From Ehretia macrophylla (Eukaryota > Streptophyta > Magnoliopsida > Boraginales > Ehretiaceae): a stretch of DNA of 64,000 bases. Positions 35,761 to 47,900 of this stretch are shown piece after piece (position 1 is the stretch's first letter; every line of letters starts with the position of its first letter). The DNA is taken from the NCBI GenBank assembly GCA_037974665.1, contig CM075766.1:51964569-52028568 (forward strand), read 5' to 3'. Both the position numbers and the translations under genes were made by a program. Under the pieces are notes generated by a model that was given only the letters and a program-made list of their open reading frames with translations, made no database searches and was not told the DNA's origin.

Positions 35761-36156
35761 TCAGTTTACCTCTATTTCGAGGTATAGATTGAAATCAAAA
35801 TATGCCCTACTCATTAGGTGATTTTCTTGTATTTCCTTGGCTATTACTCCAAGATTTTCACTTTCTTGTTTGTCTGGAGTACTCAAAATCTCCCTGACTC
35901 GATCAATAGCATAGTTTATTCGGTACGGCTCATCGGCGAGTGGCCTTTTTTCCTCTTCCCTTAATTCATGGATGAGGTCGTAAATGGCATCTTCATAAAA
36001 GGTGATTTTATCCCCCTCTTTATCAAGGTCAAACAAATTGGAGTTCGGGGTACTTGGATCCCCCTCTATAGGCTCCTGCCCTTCCCCATTCAATTCCTGA
36101 AATATTTCCTCTTGGTTAACTGAAGGGGGGAAAGAAAAATTCGGATAGAAATCCAC
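35761..36156 (-). CDS. Uncharacterised 131-codon open frame in mitochondrial DNA
   Basis: The frame runs from ATG at 36156 to a stop at 35761. The product is acidic: the N-terminal half has Glu/Asp clusters around residues 15-55, and the middle is charged and likely helical (ELREEEKRPL near residue 66), with an aromatic C-terminal part. No signal peptide, membrane span or motif I know is present. It lies about 600 bp downstream of nad1 exon 5 on the same strand. It may be one of the uncharacterised ORFs often annotated in angiosperm mitochondrial genomes; I cannot name it. It has no stop while neighbouring genes are broken, which could be chance, weak selection or a more recent origin. Expression is doubtful if the region is nuclear. 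Confidence 0.45.
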   Translation of the reverse strand: MDFYPNFSFPPSVNQEEIFQELNGEGQEPIEGDPSTPNSNLFDLDKEGDKITFYEDAIYDLIHELREEEKRPLADEPYRINYAIDRVREILSTPDKQESENLGVIAKEIQENHLMSRAYFDFNLYLEIEVN

Positions 36157-36751
36157 TGGCTAAGAATCCATAAACAGATAGAGGTACGAGGGGAGATCTA
36201 AAAATGGTTCGAAAGTATGAGTTACTGAAAAAAGATTGAAAAGAATGAGTCGCCACAAAAAGCCAACAATAAAGGGAAAAATCACTACACAAATTCGCTC
36301 AAGGATCTTTTTTTTTCATGTGAGATTATTTCGTTTCCTTCCTTATCAGAGAGGGGCCCCTTAGGGAGCGGGGCTTATTTATTGAAAAAAGGCTGAGTTT
36401 CCTCCTTTCTAGCCTGACAGCCACCCGTGCTCCGAGACGGATTCTGTTAATGCAATCCCCAAGAGTATTATTGCTAGAGAGATCGCAAAAGCCCTTGATG
36501 GCCTTTGTTCCCTCGCCACATCCTCTACACTTATCCCGAGTGGATCAAAAGTTTGGTTCTCCGAGGGCAAAAACTAGTCCCTCGCCACCTGGTTAAGGGG
36601 TTCGTTATAATACTCACATGGACTGCTGACTTGATGAGTGCTGCATATATGAGCAAGGAAGATTTTTAGCCCCAACGACAAACGAACCTACGTTCGGGGC
36701 ATTTTCGGGGAGTAGCTCGCTTCCCACAATAGGGAAATTCCTCGCACATAA
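36157..36751. other. Mitochondrial spacer downstream of nad1
   Basis: No frame or RNA gene recognised; contains the 3' flank of the nad1 exon on the minus strand. Confidence 0.5.
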
Positions 36752-37012
36752 TTAAGGGAGCCATTGAAAGGTGACTAAAACACCAGAAATAGCGACTACC
36801 CGAGCTAATAATAGAGGCAAGAACACTTTCTGGCCAAGTCCCATTAATTTATCATAATGATATTGTGGAAATGCTGCACGGACCCATATATATATATGAA
36901 CAGAAACAGAATCACCTTGATACTAAAATAGATTGAGCCCGGGATCTTCTTGGAAATGGGAAGATCTAGGATAGGCGGCCAACCTCCTAGATAGAGCGAT
37001 GTGCATAGACCA
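36752..37012 (-). pseudogene. nad1: nad1 exon 5 (last exon of NADH dehydrogenase subunit 1), frameshifted
   Basis: In mitochondria nad1 encodes a membrane subunit of complex I and is assembled from five exons; the last follows intron 4. On the minus strand, text from about 37011 reads [18 protein letters not shown], then the KKIPGSI and KVILFLF stretch, and after the break LMGLG.KVFLPL and VTFQWLP before a TAA at 36752-36754. The length (~86 codons) fits exon 5. A 2-bp AT expansion in the run near 36885-36897 shifts the frame. Against the remembered family sequence, three CGN-derived codons in the C-terminal part now read CAA, CAT and CAG, typical of CpG decay. The domain V hairpin upstream confirms the intron context. 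It cannot encode a working C-terminus. Confidence 0.9.
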
Positions 37013-37503
37013 GGTGAGTAAGGATGTATCTCCGTGGACCACTCGTAGGGCGTGATAGGTGGTGGTATCACACCCTTCTCAAAGGAACCGTACGTGACAC
37101 TCTCGCATCATACGGCTCCGTCCCGGAATCAGGACCTTCCCTTTCCTTTGACCAACGGGTCCTCAAACCAACCTGTCCTCCGTACTCTATTCCTCTCCCA
37201 ATTGGTCGAGCATCTTCAAACCTCTCCTGTTGGTCGAGAATCTTCAAACCTCGGTAAGCGGTTTTTTTTCATTCATTCGTTGATTGATTCAAGGTAGCTT
37301 TAGCTTGCTTTCAAGTCCAAGCGCTAGCAGCAGTAAAAGCTAGTCGCCAGAAGTGAACTTCCGTGCCGAAAAGGCTTTTTTATGTCAAAAGCCCCAAAAC
37401 TAGCTATCTTATAGCAGATAACTAAGGCAAGCCTACTCAACTAATCTCATAAGTAAAGGCCCGTTCGCATTGCAACTAATAGAAAAAAACAAAGACGACT
37501 AGA
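37013..37503 (-). other. 3' end of nad1 intron 4 (group II)
   Basis: This is the stretch between the matR stop and nad1 exon 5. In angiosperm mitochondria matR lies inside this group II intron, and the arrangement here matches. Domain V is at 37085-37118. I did not draw the rest of the intron fold. Confidence 0.8.
37085..37118 (-). ncRNA. Group II intron domain V
   Basis: Minus strand reads GAGCCGTATGATGC, a short loop region, then TCACGTACGGTTC, giving the standard domain V hairpin with the GAGCCGTAT / GTACGGTTC stem. This domain holds the catalytic metal-binding core of group II introns. It sits ~75 bp before exon 5, as expected for nad1 intron 4. Confidence 0.88.
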
Positions 37504-38648
37504 CTAAAGTATAGCCTTGTTCGGATCTTGACCGGATTCGAGCTTCCCAAGCTCTATGATGTTGGGGAACTCTACAAGGGTCTTACCACCTTCTTGATTG
37601 ACTATACTTGAGTCTTTGGAGTACTTTGGGATAATATTCCGCGCCGAAGATTTGTGCTTGTGGGCCAGGGTGAATATTGCAGACCAGCGGATCTGGTGGT
37701 CGATAATCGTTCGAAATTGGTAAAAGTTGTCGCGGCACCTGTAGTAGGACAAAAGACTTATCGCGATGCCCGCGGACCAATTTACGATATCTCTATCGCT
37801 GACGTTCATCAAGCAGGCCACGTGGATTGGCCAGGGTCTTCTTCGACTAATGAGACCCCGATCCCAAAGCCTTCGGATTATTTTTTTGATAGGCGCCTCT
37901 ATTTGTATGGAGAATTCACTGCTGATAGATCTCGTCCAATGTCCCCCTCCTTCCCTCTAAGCCTTCTGCCCTACGGGATTATACAATGACAACTTTCGGG
38001 CATGAGTCCCTGATCGTGAGACTGCCTATTGAACGTCCGATGGCACCTCGCTCTGACCTGAGTTATGCAACAACGAGATCCTCCTTGATCCTTGCCGGAT
38101 GTGCTTGATGATCCCCCATAATACGCTCACTTAGGGACTTTTTAATCCAACTGTTCCAAGAGTCTCCGCTAATTGAACTGCGTCCTGTAGACTCCCAATT
38201 CCTCTCATCCCCTTCATCAGTTGTTTGATTGGGATACTATTACCTAGGTTCCTAAACTTGGAATGGATGGCGGAGCGTAGGTGGCAAGCAATTATATGGA
38301 TACGGTACTTTACCCGTATATGCCTTTTATAGCTCTCGCAAGAATTGTATGGAAGTCGTCCTCGGAGGGACTTCCCGAATGACCGTACCAAGGAATTCTA
38401 CCATACTCCGTGCAGCTATTGTTCTTGATCCTGCAGAGTCTACCCTAAGGTTCAGGCCGAATTGTAGGAAGTGGGCGATACGTTTTTGTATTTCTATGAG
38501 AAGCTCTACGGCACCCATGATTCCTAATAGGAAGTCGTCTACATATCGTTCACAACAAATCCTAATTAAGTAAAGGGTTTTTAAGGGGGCCAGCTTATAG
38601 GCCAGGCCTCTCTCTGACCAGATAACTAGTATCGCCTCCTCGCCCAAC
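37504..38648 (-). pseudogene. matR: matR (intron maturase), 3' part, interrupted by retrotransposon
   Basis: matR is the only maturase of angiosperm mitochondria, encoded inside nad1 intron 4, with a reverse-transcriptase-like domain and a maturase (X) domain that helps introns splice. From 38648 the minus strand reads LGEEAILVIWSERGLA, then the RT active-site region as RYVDDFLLG (family: YADD). It continues through the maturase region (CHLRSAIHSKFRNLG near 38270; KHKSSARNI near 37640) to a stop at 37504. A frameshift near 38335 separates the RT end from the next block. Stops occur after KSP near 38131, and near 38020 and 37960; two of these replace CAA or CAG. Upstream is an LTR at 38649; the missing N-terminal part resumes at 48859. 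Not functional. Confidence 0.92.
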
Positions 38649-39240
38649 TGTGAGGCCCGACCACGAATAATGTGTTTTACCTCGATTTGCATGCCTTAGA
38701 CCCAGAATTATATGACCGACCTTGGATTACGTGCCTTGTCTTGGTTTACGTGCACCTATATTAAAGAGTATGCTTTCATCTCGAAACATGAGCCTTAACC
38801 TAGGATTAAGTACGTTAGTATTGGGTTACATGCAATACCTTAGCTACGTTCCTTGGTTTTCGTGCATGCCTCGTCGTACGTGTCTTGACCTAGAATTGTG
38901 TGCCCTAATCCTTGACTTATGTGTGATACATAGATATATGTGCCTTGACCTCGACTTACGTGCGATACCTAGATATACGTGCCCTGACCTTGATTTATGT
39001 ACGATACCTAGATATACTTTCCCTAACCTCAATTTACGTGCGATACTTCGATTCATGTGCACTAACCTTGAACTGCGTGTCTTAACTTAGATTTAAGTGC
39101 CATACCTTGATTTACATGCATTGCATTGAAATACGAGTCTTATATTGGTGTACGTGCATTACCTAGGGTTGCGTGCATTTACATTAAAATCTGTGCATTC
39201 ACCTAGAAGTACGTGCCTTACATCGTAGTGTGTGCCCTAA
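38649..39240 (+). repeat. Degenerate ~20-bp satellite in LTR
   Basis: Units of the form TTACGTGCCTTACCTTGA recur throughout with drift. A higher-order ~39-bp period is clear at 38925-39060 (GCGATACCTAGATATACGTG repeated with small changes). The same block opens the 3' LTR (44971-45570). The frames it creates are repeat translations, not genes. Confidence 0.75.
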
Positions 39241-39731
39241 ACCTAAGAATGCACACCTATACACTAATCAAGAAAGATTCCTGCACAAAGTACTAGACAA
39301 TAAAATAATCTTACACAATCCACCAACCATTATTAAATTCCTAATTCAAATCCTACAAACTCCACTAACAATAAAATAACATTAAATTATTCCTACATTT
39401 TCCACTTTCTACTATTCTATCCATAATTCAAATCCATCTTCAAAACATTTATATATTTTATTCTACCTAGAATCCCTAAATACCCAACATTCTCTTACAA
39501 TTCCCTAAACCCTAATCACTTTTCCTACTATCTAAACATTCCACTATAAACTAATGACTAAGACTAGACACAAGGCAACCTAGATTAGACAAACCAAAGA
39601 CAACCTTGCCATTTGACTAGGCCATTTTCGGCCAACACACCCTACACAAAATCAAAATTCAAGTCATACTCAGAAACAACAAAACCTAGCCTCCTAAGCT
39701 TCCTAGGCCGAGCACACACACATGCACATAA

Positions 39732-39754
39732 ACACACACACACACACACACACA
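39732..39754 (+). repeat. (CA)n microsatellite
   Basis: An uninterrupted CA run; the 3' LTR has a shorter run at about 46032-46045. Confidence 0.9.
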
Positions 39755-41869
39755 TACACTAAAACCTTCATTTTCTCTCAACTCTCTCATTCTCTCATCA
39801 TTCTCGGCCCTAGCTCCTCCACCACCAAGCTTGTGCTTCCAAGACTCATGCAAGCTCTCAAAGACCATCAACATCTTACCTAAGCTAAGGAAAATTGCCA
39901 AGGAAACTCAAATCACTCAACAAGCTCTCCATTTTTGGCCAAGTAGGTTTTATGCTTCATCTTCTTTTTCTTTTTGTCTTGAGCACATGCACACCTCCTA
40001 CACCTACTAACTAAACTATGATTTAAGGAAAAACAAGGGTTCTATTTAGCCAAGCTAGGAAAAGAGAGGATTTGTCACATTCAAAGCTCAACATAAGTGT
40101 TTCTTGCATTCTCTAGCCCAGACTTGCCAAGGTGAGGGTTTAAATCTTTTCAAATGCTTCAAAAACTCACATGCATGCACTTATATGACTGTATTTACTC
40201 TTGAAGTCCATGTTCATGTGTTTATATGAGTATATCTACCCTTGCATGCCTTGAAACTTGATAGAAATCAAGTATGAAGTTATGTTTTTGGCAACCTTTC
40301 TGTCTGTTAGAACGAAATACTTTTGACCTAGCAAATTATGTTACAAATGCATGAAAGTTGGTGCGTCACTAGATTTTTCAGTTTTGAACAAATCTTGCAG
40401 AAATAGGATAAGGCTAATTTGGAAATTAAGACCCCCAAAAATGGAAACAATCGTAATGTGTCTAAATCTGGACAGTTTTGCGCGGTCTCCCAGTATTGGT
40501 CATAACTCCTAAGTCTGAACTCGAAATGTAGCAAGGTTTGTTTCTAGATTTAAAGAACTCATTAAGATTCGATTTTATATTTGATTCCCCTAATTTGGAG
40601 ATTATTTTCTTTGTCAAATGAATGAGGAAAATTAGGCTATTGCAGGAGGGTTTTGTTTGGAAACTTGTTTTAAATCATAATGTATTGTACCTTGAAGTAT
40701 GTTATGCTTGGATTTTGTGGAAATTAGGAGTTGCATGAACTGTCTTGGTTGGTTGAGATTCCTTAAATGACTTGATGCATGACTTAGGTTCGTTATATGA
40801 TGGATTCTTGTTTAATTGTATGTGTAAGCATGAAATTGTGGCCCTACTACACATGCATGCTTCCTAAGTGACTATCCTATTGTTAAATGGATTTATTTGA
40901 GTTGTTAATAGGCTGTCCAATAATCTCTAAGTGTGTATGAAATGGTTTACCTGCTTCTTGTGGTTCTTAGCTAACTAAACTTACACCCGAGCATGATTCT
41001 TGTAAACCCTAATGGCTACTTAGGTTCCCAAGTCCTAAACCATGCATGTGTGCCTTATGATTTATGTTCGAAGAATGTTAATGGACTGCCCAGAAATGTC
41101 TATATAGCTCTAAGCATGAGTCTCGATGATTACTTGTTGATAAGTTAATGATTCGTACACCCGGCCATGTGAAAAGTGTTATAGCATGTTCGTATGTCCT
41201 CAACACTTGGTATGTGAACTAAAATGAGTTGTAAGACATGTTTTGTATGGTATTACTTGGCTGCCCGTTAAATGTCCATATGCTTCTAAGTGTTATACAA
41301 AGTGGTTTTATATGTTAAAGCATGCCCCGTATGTTTACTTGTCGATATGCGATCATATGTGTATCCGGAGGCAACCTACTTTATTGACCTCCTAATGTGA
41401 ATTGTTAATTTTCATAAATGTGCATTGTATACAAGGTTGCAATCTTTCTTTTGTCATGGTAGCGATTCACAAAAATCGGGCAGCATCGGGCTTGCCTGTG
41501 TTCCCGTGAGTTCTATGGTCCAATTCCCTCTCTCGCTTGGGGGCTAGACTTTCTCGGAGAGTTGGGTCGTAGGTTTGGTGTACAATCTGGAGTACACCTA
41601 TTTGGGAGTGATAAGAGGATAATTGATGCTGGCTACAACATTGGTTATTGGAAATGATCTTAAGAGCAAAAGCTCACCGTATCCTTGAAATGATTGGTAA
41701 ATGTATCTATTGTTCAATTTGATTCTTATACTATGCTTACATTTATTTGTACTACATGACATGTTTTTAAAGGAGTTTTCACAAGTTAACCGAAAAAGGA
41801 TTTCAAAAACCTTGTCACTTGTTCCCCCTCGCTGAGTTCATAAGGACTCACCTTCTTTTATCATTACAG

Positions 41870-41931
41870 GTGAAGCAGATTTGGATCAGGTGCTTGAAGA
41901 GAATGTGCTAGTCGATGAACCTTTGGAATGA
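41870..41931 (+). other. Short conserved frame after LTR hairpin
   Basis: After TTACAG the frame GEADLDQVLEENVLVDEPLE ends in TGA. The 3' LTR keeps it open with few changes (about 48161-48222). Family B has an alignable frame at 10311-10401 containing VPLEEGN.. VDES, also ended by a stop, with indels that are multiples of three. It may be the last exon of an LTR-driven short transcript; no start or splice donor was identified. Confidence 0.4.
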
Positions 41932-42577
41932 CTATGTGCATGTACGTGTTTTTCATGAACATGGATGCTATTAGGGATGTTGTGTTTGATTGCAGACTGT
42001 TTATTTTGTTTATGTAAATGATCCCCGTTGTAATTTGGGGTTTAATTTTGGTTTGTACTAACTATAACTGGATGAACTCCTTTATTTTCGGTCGTTTGCT
42101 TTCATTGTTATGGATAGTAGTTATTATTAGGTGTTAAATCAATAGGTGAAGAATCAACTAAGGTAGCACTACTATGCTCAATCAAGTACTCGATTGTAAG
42201 CTAAATGATGATAGGTATTTGCATAAATAGGAAATTGACAAATAAATGAGGTGTAGTTGTCATGATAGGTTATTAATCCAAATAGAACCTCCAAGATAAA
42301 CTAGCAGGCCTATCAACTGAAGGTAAAACAAAAGCTTTAGTTATAAGTAGATCAAGGATTCAAAATTTTTTAGGTGTTCTAGAAATTAGCTCAAACCAAA
42401 GGTCCTAAATACGGTCGTTATGCTGCCGATTTTTCGAAAAACATTTTGGGGATCTAGGCTAACGAATATGCATCAATCATAATCGAACAGTTGGGGATGA
42501 AAAATAACAATGATGATTTAGGTCATACCTTAGTCTAGCCTCTGTAGGTCGGGTTGGGGCATGACACCTATAGAAAA

Positions 42578-42589
42578 TGTTATCAGAGC
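42578..42589 (+). other. Primer-binding site, variant
   Basis: TGTTATCAGAGC, one mismatch from the tRNA-iMet primer site. It lies 11 bp from the LTR end, an unusually long gap that may reflect later mutation or a different LTR edge. Confidence 0.75.
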
Positions 42590-44957
42590 TTAGTTCGTTA
42601 ACTAGGCATAAGCCGGGTTCAGCTCTCGGCTAGTAGGTAGAACCCTTAAGATAGTTCGTGCCTTTCTTGCTTGTATGTGCTCGAATGACTAGCGTCTTTA
42701 GTTGTTTATACTTAGTAAGCTTTGAATATTATATGGGAAACTTACGTGTTATATGTAAGTACATTATATATACCTATATAACTTATGTGATACGTGAGAA
42801 CCGAATTTGACTAATATGCTTTAGTTATCATGTGCCTATGTGAAAAATATGTGTTATATGTCATACACATTAACCACTTATACATTTATGCCCTCAATAA
42901 TGCATGCATGCTTTTATACTCCTTCCTTGATACATGTGCATGTTACATAACCATGATTGACTGTTTATACACATAGATAGTTAGGATTATGACTTTCAGG
43001 GAAGTGAATTTATGCAGGAAGAACGAAAAGGCTCGGTTAGAGATTTCTTGCATCTTCACAGGTACTCGATAGATCATATGTATTATTGGATATGCATATA
43101 TAAAATACGTAGCACATGTATAATTGTTGAGGTAAAGTTATCTCATTATATTTGGAATACCTATACCTGTGATTAAGTTATCAATTTTATAGCTATGAAG
43201 TTCTTGATTTCGTTAAACAGTTCTTCTAATTGTGGTTCAAGTATATAGGTTAAGGACATACAACTTTCCTTAGATATAAGAGTATACTATTGGACATGTA
43301 GAGTAGTATATATATATATATTCATATGCTTATAATGGAAGTTTGACTTAAGAGTTGCTTTTGAATCAAATTCTTATATCTTAAATTGGTATAATAGACT
43401 ATTTATATGATTGAATCCTTACTTGATTGGAATTTAGCATTGATGATTCTAATATGGTGTATACTAGCGAGTTTTAAGTTCACTAAATGGTGAGATCGTG
43501 ACCTAGAAATTAAGAGATGAATTCGTGCAAGTTGACGATAGTTACTTTTAGGGGTTAGATTATTAAGACATAGATAGTGTATTTAAGTGACTTAACAATG
43601 GATAACCTCAAGACATATAGGCAACTTTGGAGACTGAGTTTAACAAAGTTGATGATTCTTTAGTATAACAAGATATAGGGGTATTGGAGTCGAAGAATTC
43701 ACGTAGCTAGAACTTGTGTTCAGAAGGCTATACCTAAAATGTTAGGTCGAATAGAAGTGTAAGGTATTGAATTATGCATTAGATGACTAACATTGCTAAA
43801 GGTCCTAAGTTGGATATTGGTGATATTAAGAATCATGGTATTAGTTTGGTGTCCCCTCGTATTTAGTTGTGATTATGTAAAGTAAGTCATTCTACACACT
43901 TGTTATTTGGATACCATAGAGGATGTTAGGAAACATATATCCCTAAGTAATACCTATGGACCTAGTATATAAACCATAGAAATGAGATTAAAGCATCTGG
44001 CTACAAAGTGGAGTCGTTAGGGTATGATTAGTAATCCTAAATAGCTAATAGTGAGTATGCAGGATGATTCAAACCCTAGGACCTAAGGTCAATGAGTCTT
44101 AATGCTCATAGCTAGTTGAAGATATAAATGAGGAGAGTAAGATTTCATATAGTTAACATAGAGAAGAATTAGAGTCATGATGACCCAAGAGACTGTTGTT
44201 AGACAACCGTATTTATGTGCACCGTTTCACGTCTAGAAACTAGCTGTTGGTAGACTTCGAATCGTGATCGTTGAACAGAGGGTGGATCTTGTAGTGATGG
44301 TTAAATGAGTGGTTGATTACTTTTGAAGTTCTATTAGGTTATATTGAAGGATGCCTCATGGTCATAATTCTTATGTTGACACAGCCTTGAAGTTATTTCG
44401 TGTAACAAGCTACTTGGATTAATATGGTATGTATCTTATGAGCTAGATCATTTTAGTACCAATTTATAGTCCTAGGACTGTTGTTCTACGACTGGTAACC
44501 TAGTGGAACATTGATATCACTTACATGGCTATGGCCCTAGCTTAGTAATACTAATGTTGAAGATATATTGGCAGGCATTAAGTGTTCGGAGGAATGCCTA
44601 AGTCGCTAAGTGAGTAGGACCATTGTCTTCTTAAGTATGACATAACCTTGGATTGAGGTGAGTGGAATTTATTTGAGGTTGAAACTATTCGCCTTAGGAG
44701 TCTTGGTTAAGATTAAGAGAAATTTTGAAGCCTCGTGACTTGAAGATGGAGATTTGAATCAGGAAAAAAAAACATAGAAAGCGGACAAACAGTGAATGTA
44801 GGGGTCACACTGAATTAACGATTGGAGAAAGTTTGGAAGTGAATTGATTTTGGCAAAGGGGATCACGGAGCAAGCAATGGCCCATAATAGAAATATCAAA
44901 GGCTAGAACCTATCTAAATGACCTCAACAAGAATGAATTTTGGGACAAAATTCTTTT
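42590..44957 (+). other. Non-coding interior with leader hairpin
   Basis: GCCGGG (42612-42617) pairs with CTCGGC (42625-42630) around a 7-nt loop, matching the leader hairpin at 28064-28083. The remaining ~2.3 kb is AT-rich with no frame above 60 codons and no retroviral-type domain. Confidence 0.75.
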
Positions 44958-44970
44958 AAGGAGGGAAGGA
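44958..44970 (+). other. Polypurine tract
   Basis: AAGGAGGGAAGGA directly before the 3' LTR, preceded by GGGACAAAATTCTTTT, the counterpart of GGACGCAATTGTTTT in family A. Confidence 0.88.
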
Positions 44971-47900
44971 TGTGAGGCTTGACCCCGAATAACGTGTCTT
45001 ACCTCGATTTATGTGCCTTAGACCTAGAATTATATGACCGACCTTGGATTACATGCCCTGTCTTGGTTTACGTGTACCTATATTAGAAAGTATACTTTTG
45101 TCTCAAAGCACGAGCCTTAACCTAGGATTAAGTACATTAGTATTGTGTTACGTGCAATACCTTAGCAAGGTTCCTTGGTTTTTGTGCATGCCTCGTCATA
45201 CGTGCCTTAGCCTAGAATTGTGTGCCCTAATCCTCAACTTATGTGCGATACCTAGATATATGTGCCCTGACCTCCACTTAAGTACGATACCTAGATATAC
45301 GTGGCTTGACCTTGATTTATGTGCGATACCTAGATATATGTGCCCTAACCTCAATTTACGTGTGACACTTCGATTCGTGTGCACTAACCTTGAATCACGT
45401 ATCTTAACTTAGATTTAAGTACCATACCTTGATTTACGTGCATTTCATTAAAATACGCGTCTCACATTGGTTTACGTGCATTATCTAGGGTTGTGTGCAT
45501 TTGTATTGGAATATGTGCATTCACCTAAAAGTACGTGTCTTACCTCGTACTCCGTGCCCTAAACATAGGAATGCACACCTACACACTAATCAAGAAAGAT
45601 TCCTGCACAGAGCACTAGATAATAAAATAATCCTACACAATCCACTAACTATTATTAAATTCCTAATTCAAATCCTACAAACTCTACTAACAATAAAATA
45701 ACATTAAATTATTCTTACTTTTTTCCACTATCTACTATTCTATTCATAATTCAAATTCATCTTCAAAACATTCTTATATTTTATTCTACCTAGAATCCCT
45801 AAATACCCAACATTCTCTTACAATTCCCTAAACCCTAAGCAATTTTCCTACTATCTAAACATTCCACTATAAACTAATGACTAACACTAGACACAAGGCA
45901 ACCTAGATTAGACAAAACAAGGACAACCTTGGCATTTGACTAGGCCATTTTTGGTCAACACACCCTACACCCAATCAAAATTCAAGTACTCAAAAACAAC
46001 AAAACCTAGCCTCCTGAGCTTCCTAGGCCGAGCACACACACACACTAAAGCCTTCATTTTATCTCAACTCTCTCATTCTCTCATCATTTTCGGCCCTAGC
46101 TCCTCCACCACCAAGCTTGTGCTTCCAAGACTCATGCAAGCTCTCAAAGACTCTCAACATCTTACCTAAGCTAAGGAAAATTGCCAAGGAAACTCAAATC
46201 ACTCAACAAGCTCTCCATTTTCGGCCAAGGTAGGTTTTATGCTTCATCTTCTTCTTCTTTTGGTCTTGGGCACATGCACAACTCCAACACCTACTAACTA
46301 AACTAGGATTTAAGGAAAAAAAGAGTTCTATTTGGCCAAGCTAGGAAAAGAGAGGATTTGGAACCTTCAAAGCTCAACATAAGTGTTTCTTGCATTCTCT
46401 GGCCTAGACTTGCCAAGGTGAGGGTTTAAATATTTTCAAATGCTTCAAAAACTCAGATGCATTCACTTATATGACTATATTTACTCTTGAAGTCCATGTT
46501 CATGTGTTTATATGAGTATATCTGCCCTTGCATGCCTTGAAACTTGATAGAAATATTGAAGTATGAAGTTAAGTTTTTGGCAGCCTTTCTGTCTGTTAGA
46601 ACGAAATACTTTTGACCTAGCAAATTATGTTACAAATGCATGAAAGTTGGTGCGTCACTATAGTTTTCAGTTTTGAACAAATCTTGCAGAAATAGGATAA
46701 GGCTAATTTGGAATTTAAGACCCCCAAGAATGGAAACAATCGTAATGTGTCTAAATCTGGACAGTTTTGCGCGGTCTCTCGGTATTGGTCATAACTCCTA
46801 AGTATGAACTCGAAATGCAGCGAGGTTTGTTTCTAGATTTAAAGAACTTGTTAAGATTCGATTTGATATTTGATTCACCTAATTTGGAGATTATTTTCTT
46901 TGTCAAATGAATGAGGAAAAGTAGGCTATTGCAGGAGGGTTTTGTTTGGAAACTTGCTTTAAATCATAATGTATTGTACCTTGAAGTATGATATGCTTGG
47001 ATTTTGTGGAAATTAGGAGTTGCATGGACTGTCTTGGTTGGTTGAGATTTCTCAAATGACTTGATGCATGACTTAGGTTTGTTATATGACTGATTCTTGT
47101 TTAATTGTATGTGTCAGCATGAAATTGTGGCCCTACTACACATGCATGCTTCCTAAGTGACTATCCTATGGTTAAATGGATTTATTTGAGTTGTTAATAG
47201 GTTGTCCAATAATCTCTAAGTGTGTATGAAATGGTTTACCTGCTTCTTGTGGTTCTTAGCTAACTAAACTTACACTCAAGCATGATTCTTGTAAACCCTA
47301 ATGGCTATTTAGGTTCCCAAGTCCTAAACCATGCATGTGTGCCTTATGATTGATGTTTGGAGAATGTTAATGGAAAGCCCGGAAATGTCTATATAGCTCT
47401 AAGCATGAGTCTCGATGATTACTTATTGATAAGTTAACGATTAGTGAGCCTGGCCATGTGAAAAATGTCATAGCACGTTCATATGTCCTCAACACTTGGT
47501 ATGTGAACTAAAATGAGTTATATGACATGTTTTGTATGGTGTTACTTGGCTGCTTGTTAAATGTTCATATGCTTCTAAGTGTTATACAAAGTGGTTTTAC
47601 ATGTCAAAGCATGCCTCGTATGTTTACTTGTCGATATGCGATCATATGTGTATCCAGAGGCAACCTACTTTGTTGACCTCCTAATGTGAATTGTTAATTG
47701 TCATAAATATGCATTGTATACAAGGTTGCAACCTTTTTTTTTTCATGGTAGTGATTCACGAACGCCGGGCGGCATCGGTCTTGCCAGTGCTCTTGTGAGT
47801 ACCATGGTCCAATTCCCTCTCTCGCTTGGGGGCTAGACTTCCTCTGAGAGTTGGGTCGTAGGTTTGGTGTACCATATGGAGTACACCTATTTGGGAGTGA

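Larger units (their letters stand above)
38649..42566 (+). repeat. 5' LTR, 3.9-kb family
   Basis: 3918 bp. Contains a degenerate ~20-bp satellite (38649-39240), a CA microsatellite (39732-39754), conserved block 1 (41523-41573), hairpin block 2 (41834-41849) and a short conserved frame (41870-41931). Confidence 0.92.

Noticed and set aside
37654-37989. 111-codon plus-strand frame
   Set aside because: Opposite strand of matR, where the minus-strand reading matches the maturase family.
38722-39090. 122-codon frame (and its twin at 45044-45412)
   Set aside because: Leu/Cys/Arg-rich product of the ~20-bp satellite in the LTR; no gene.
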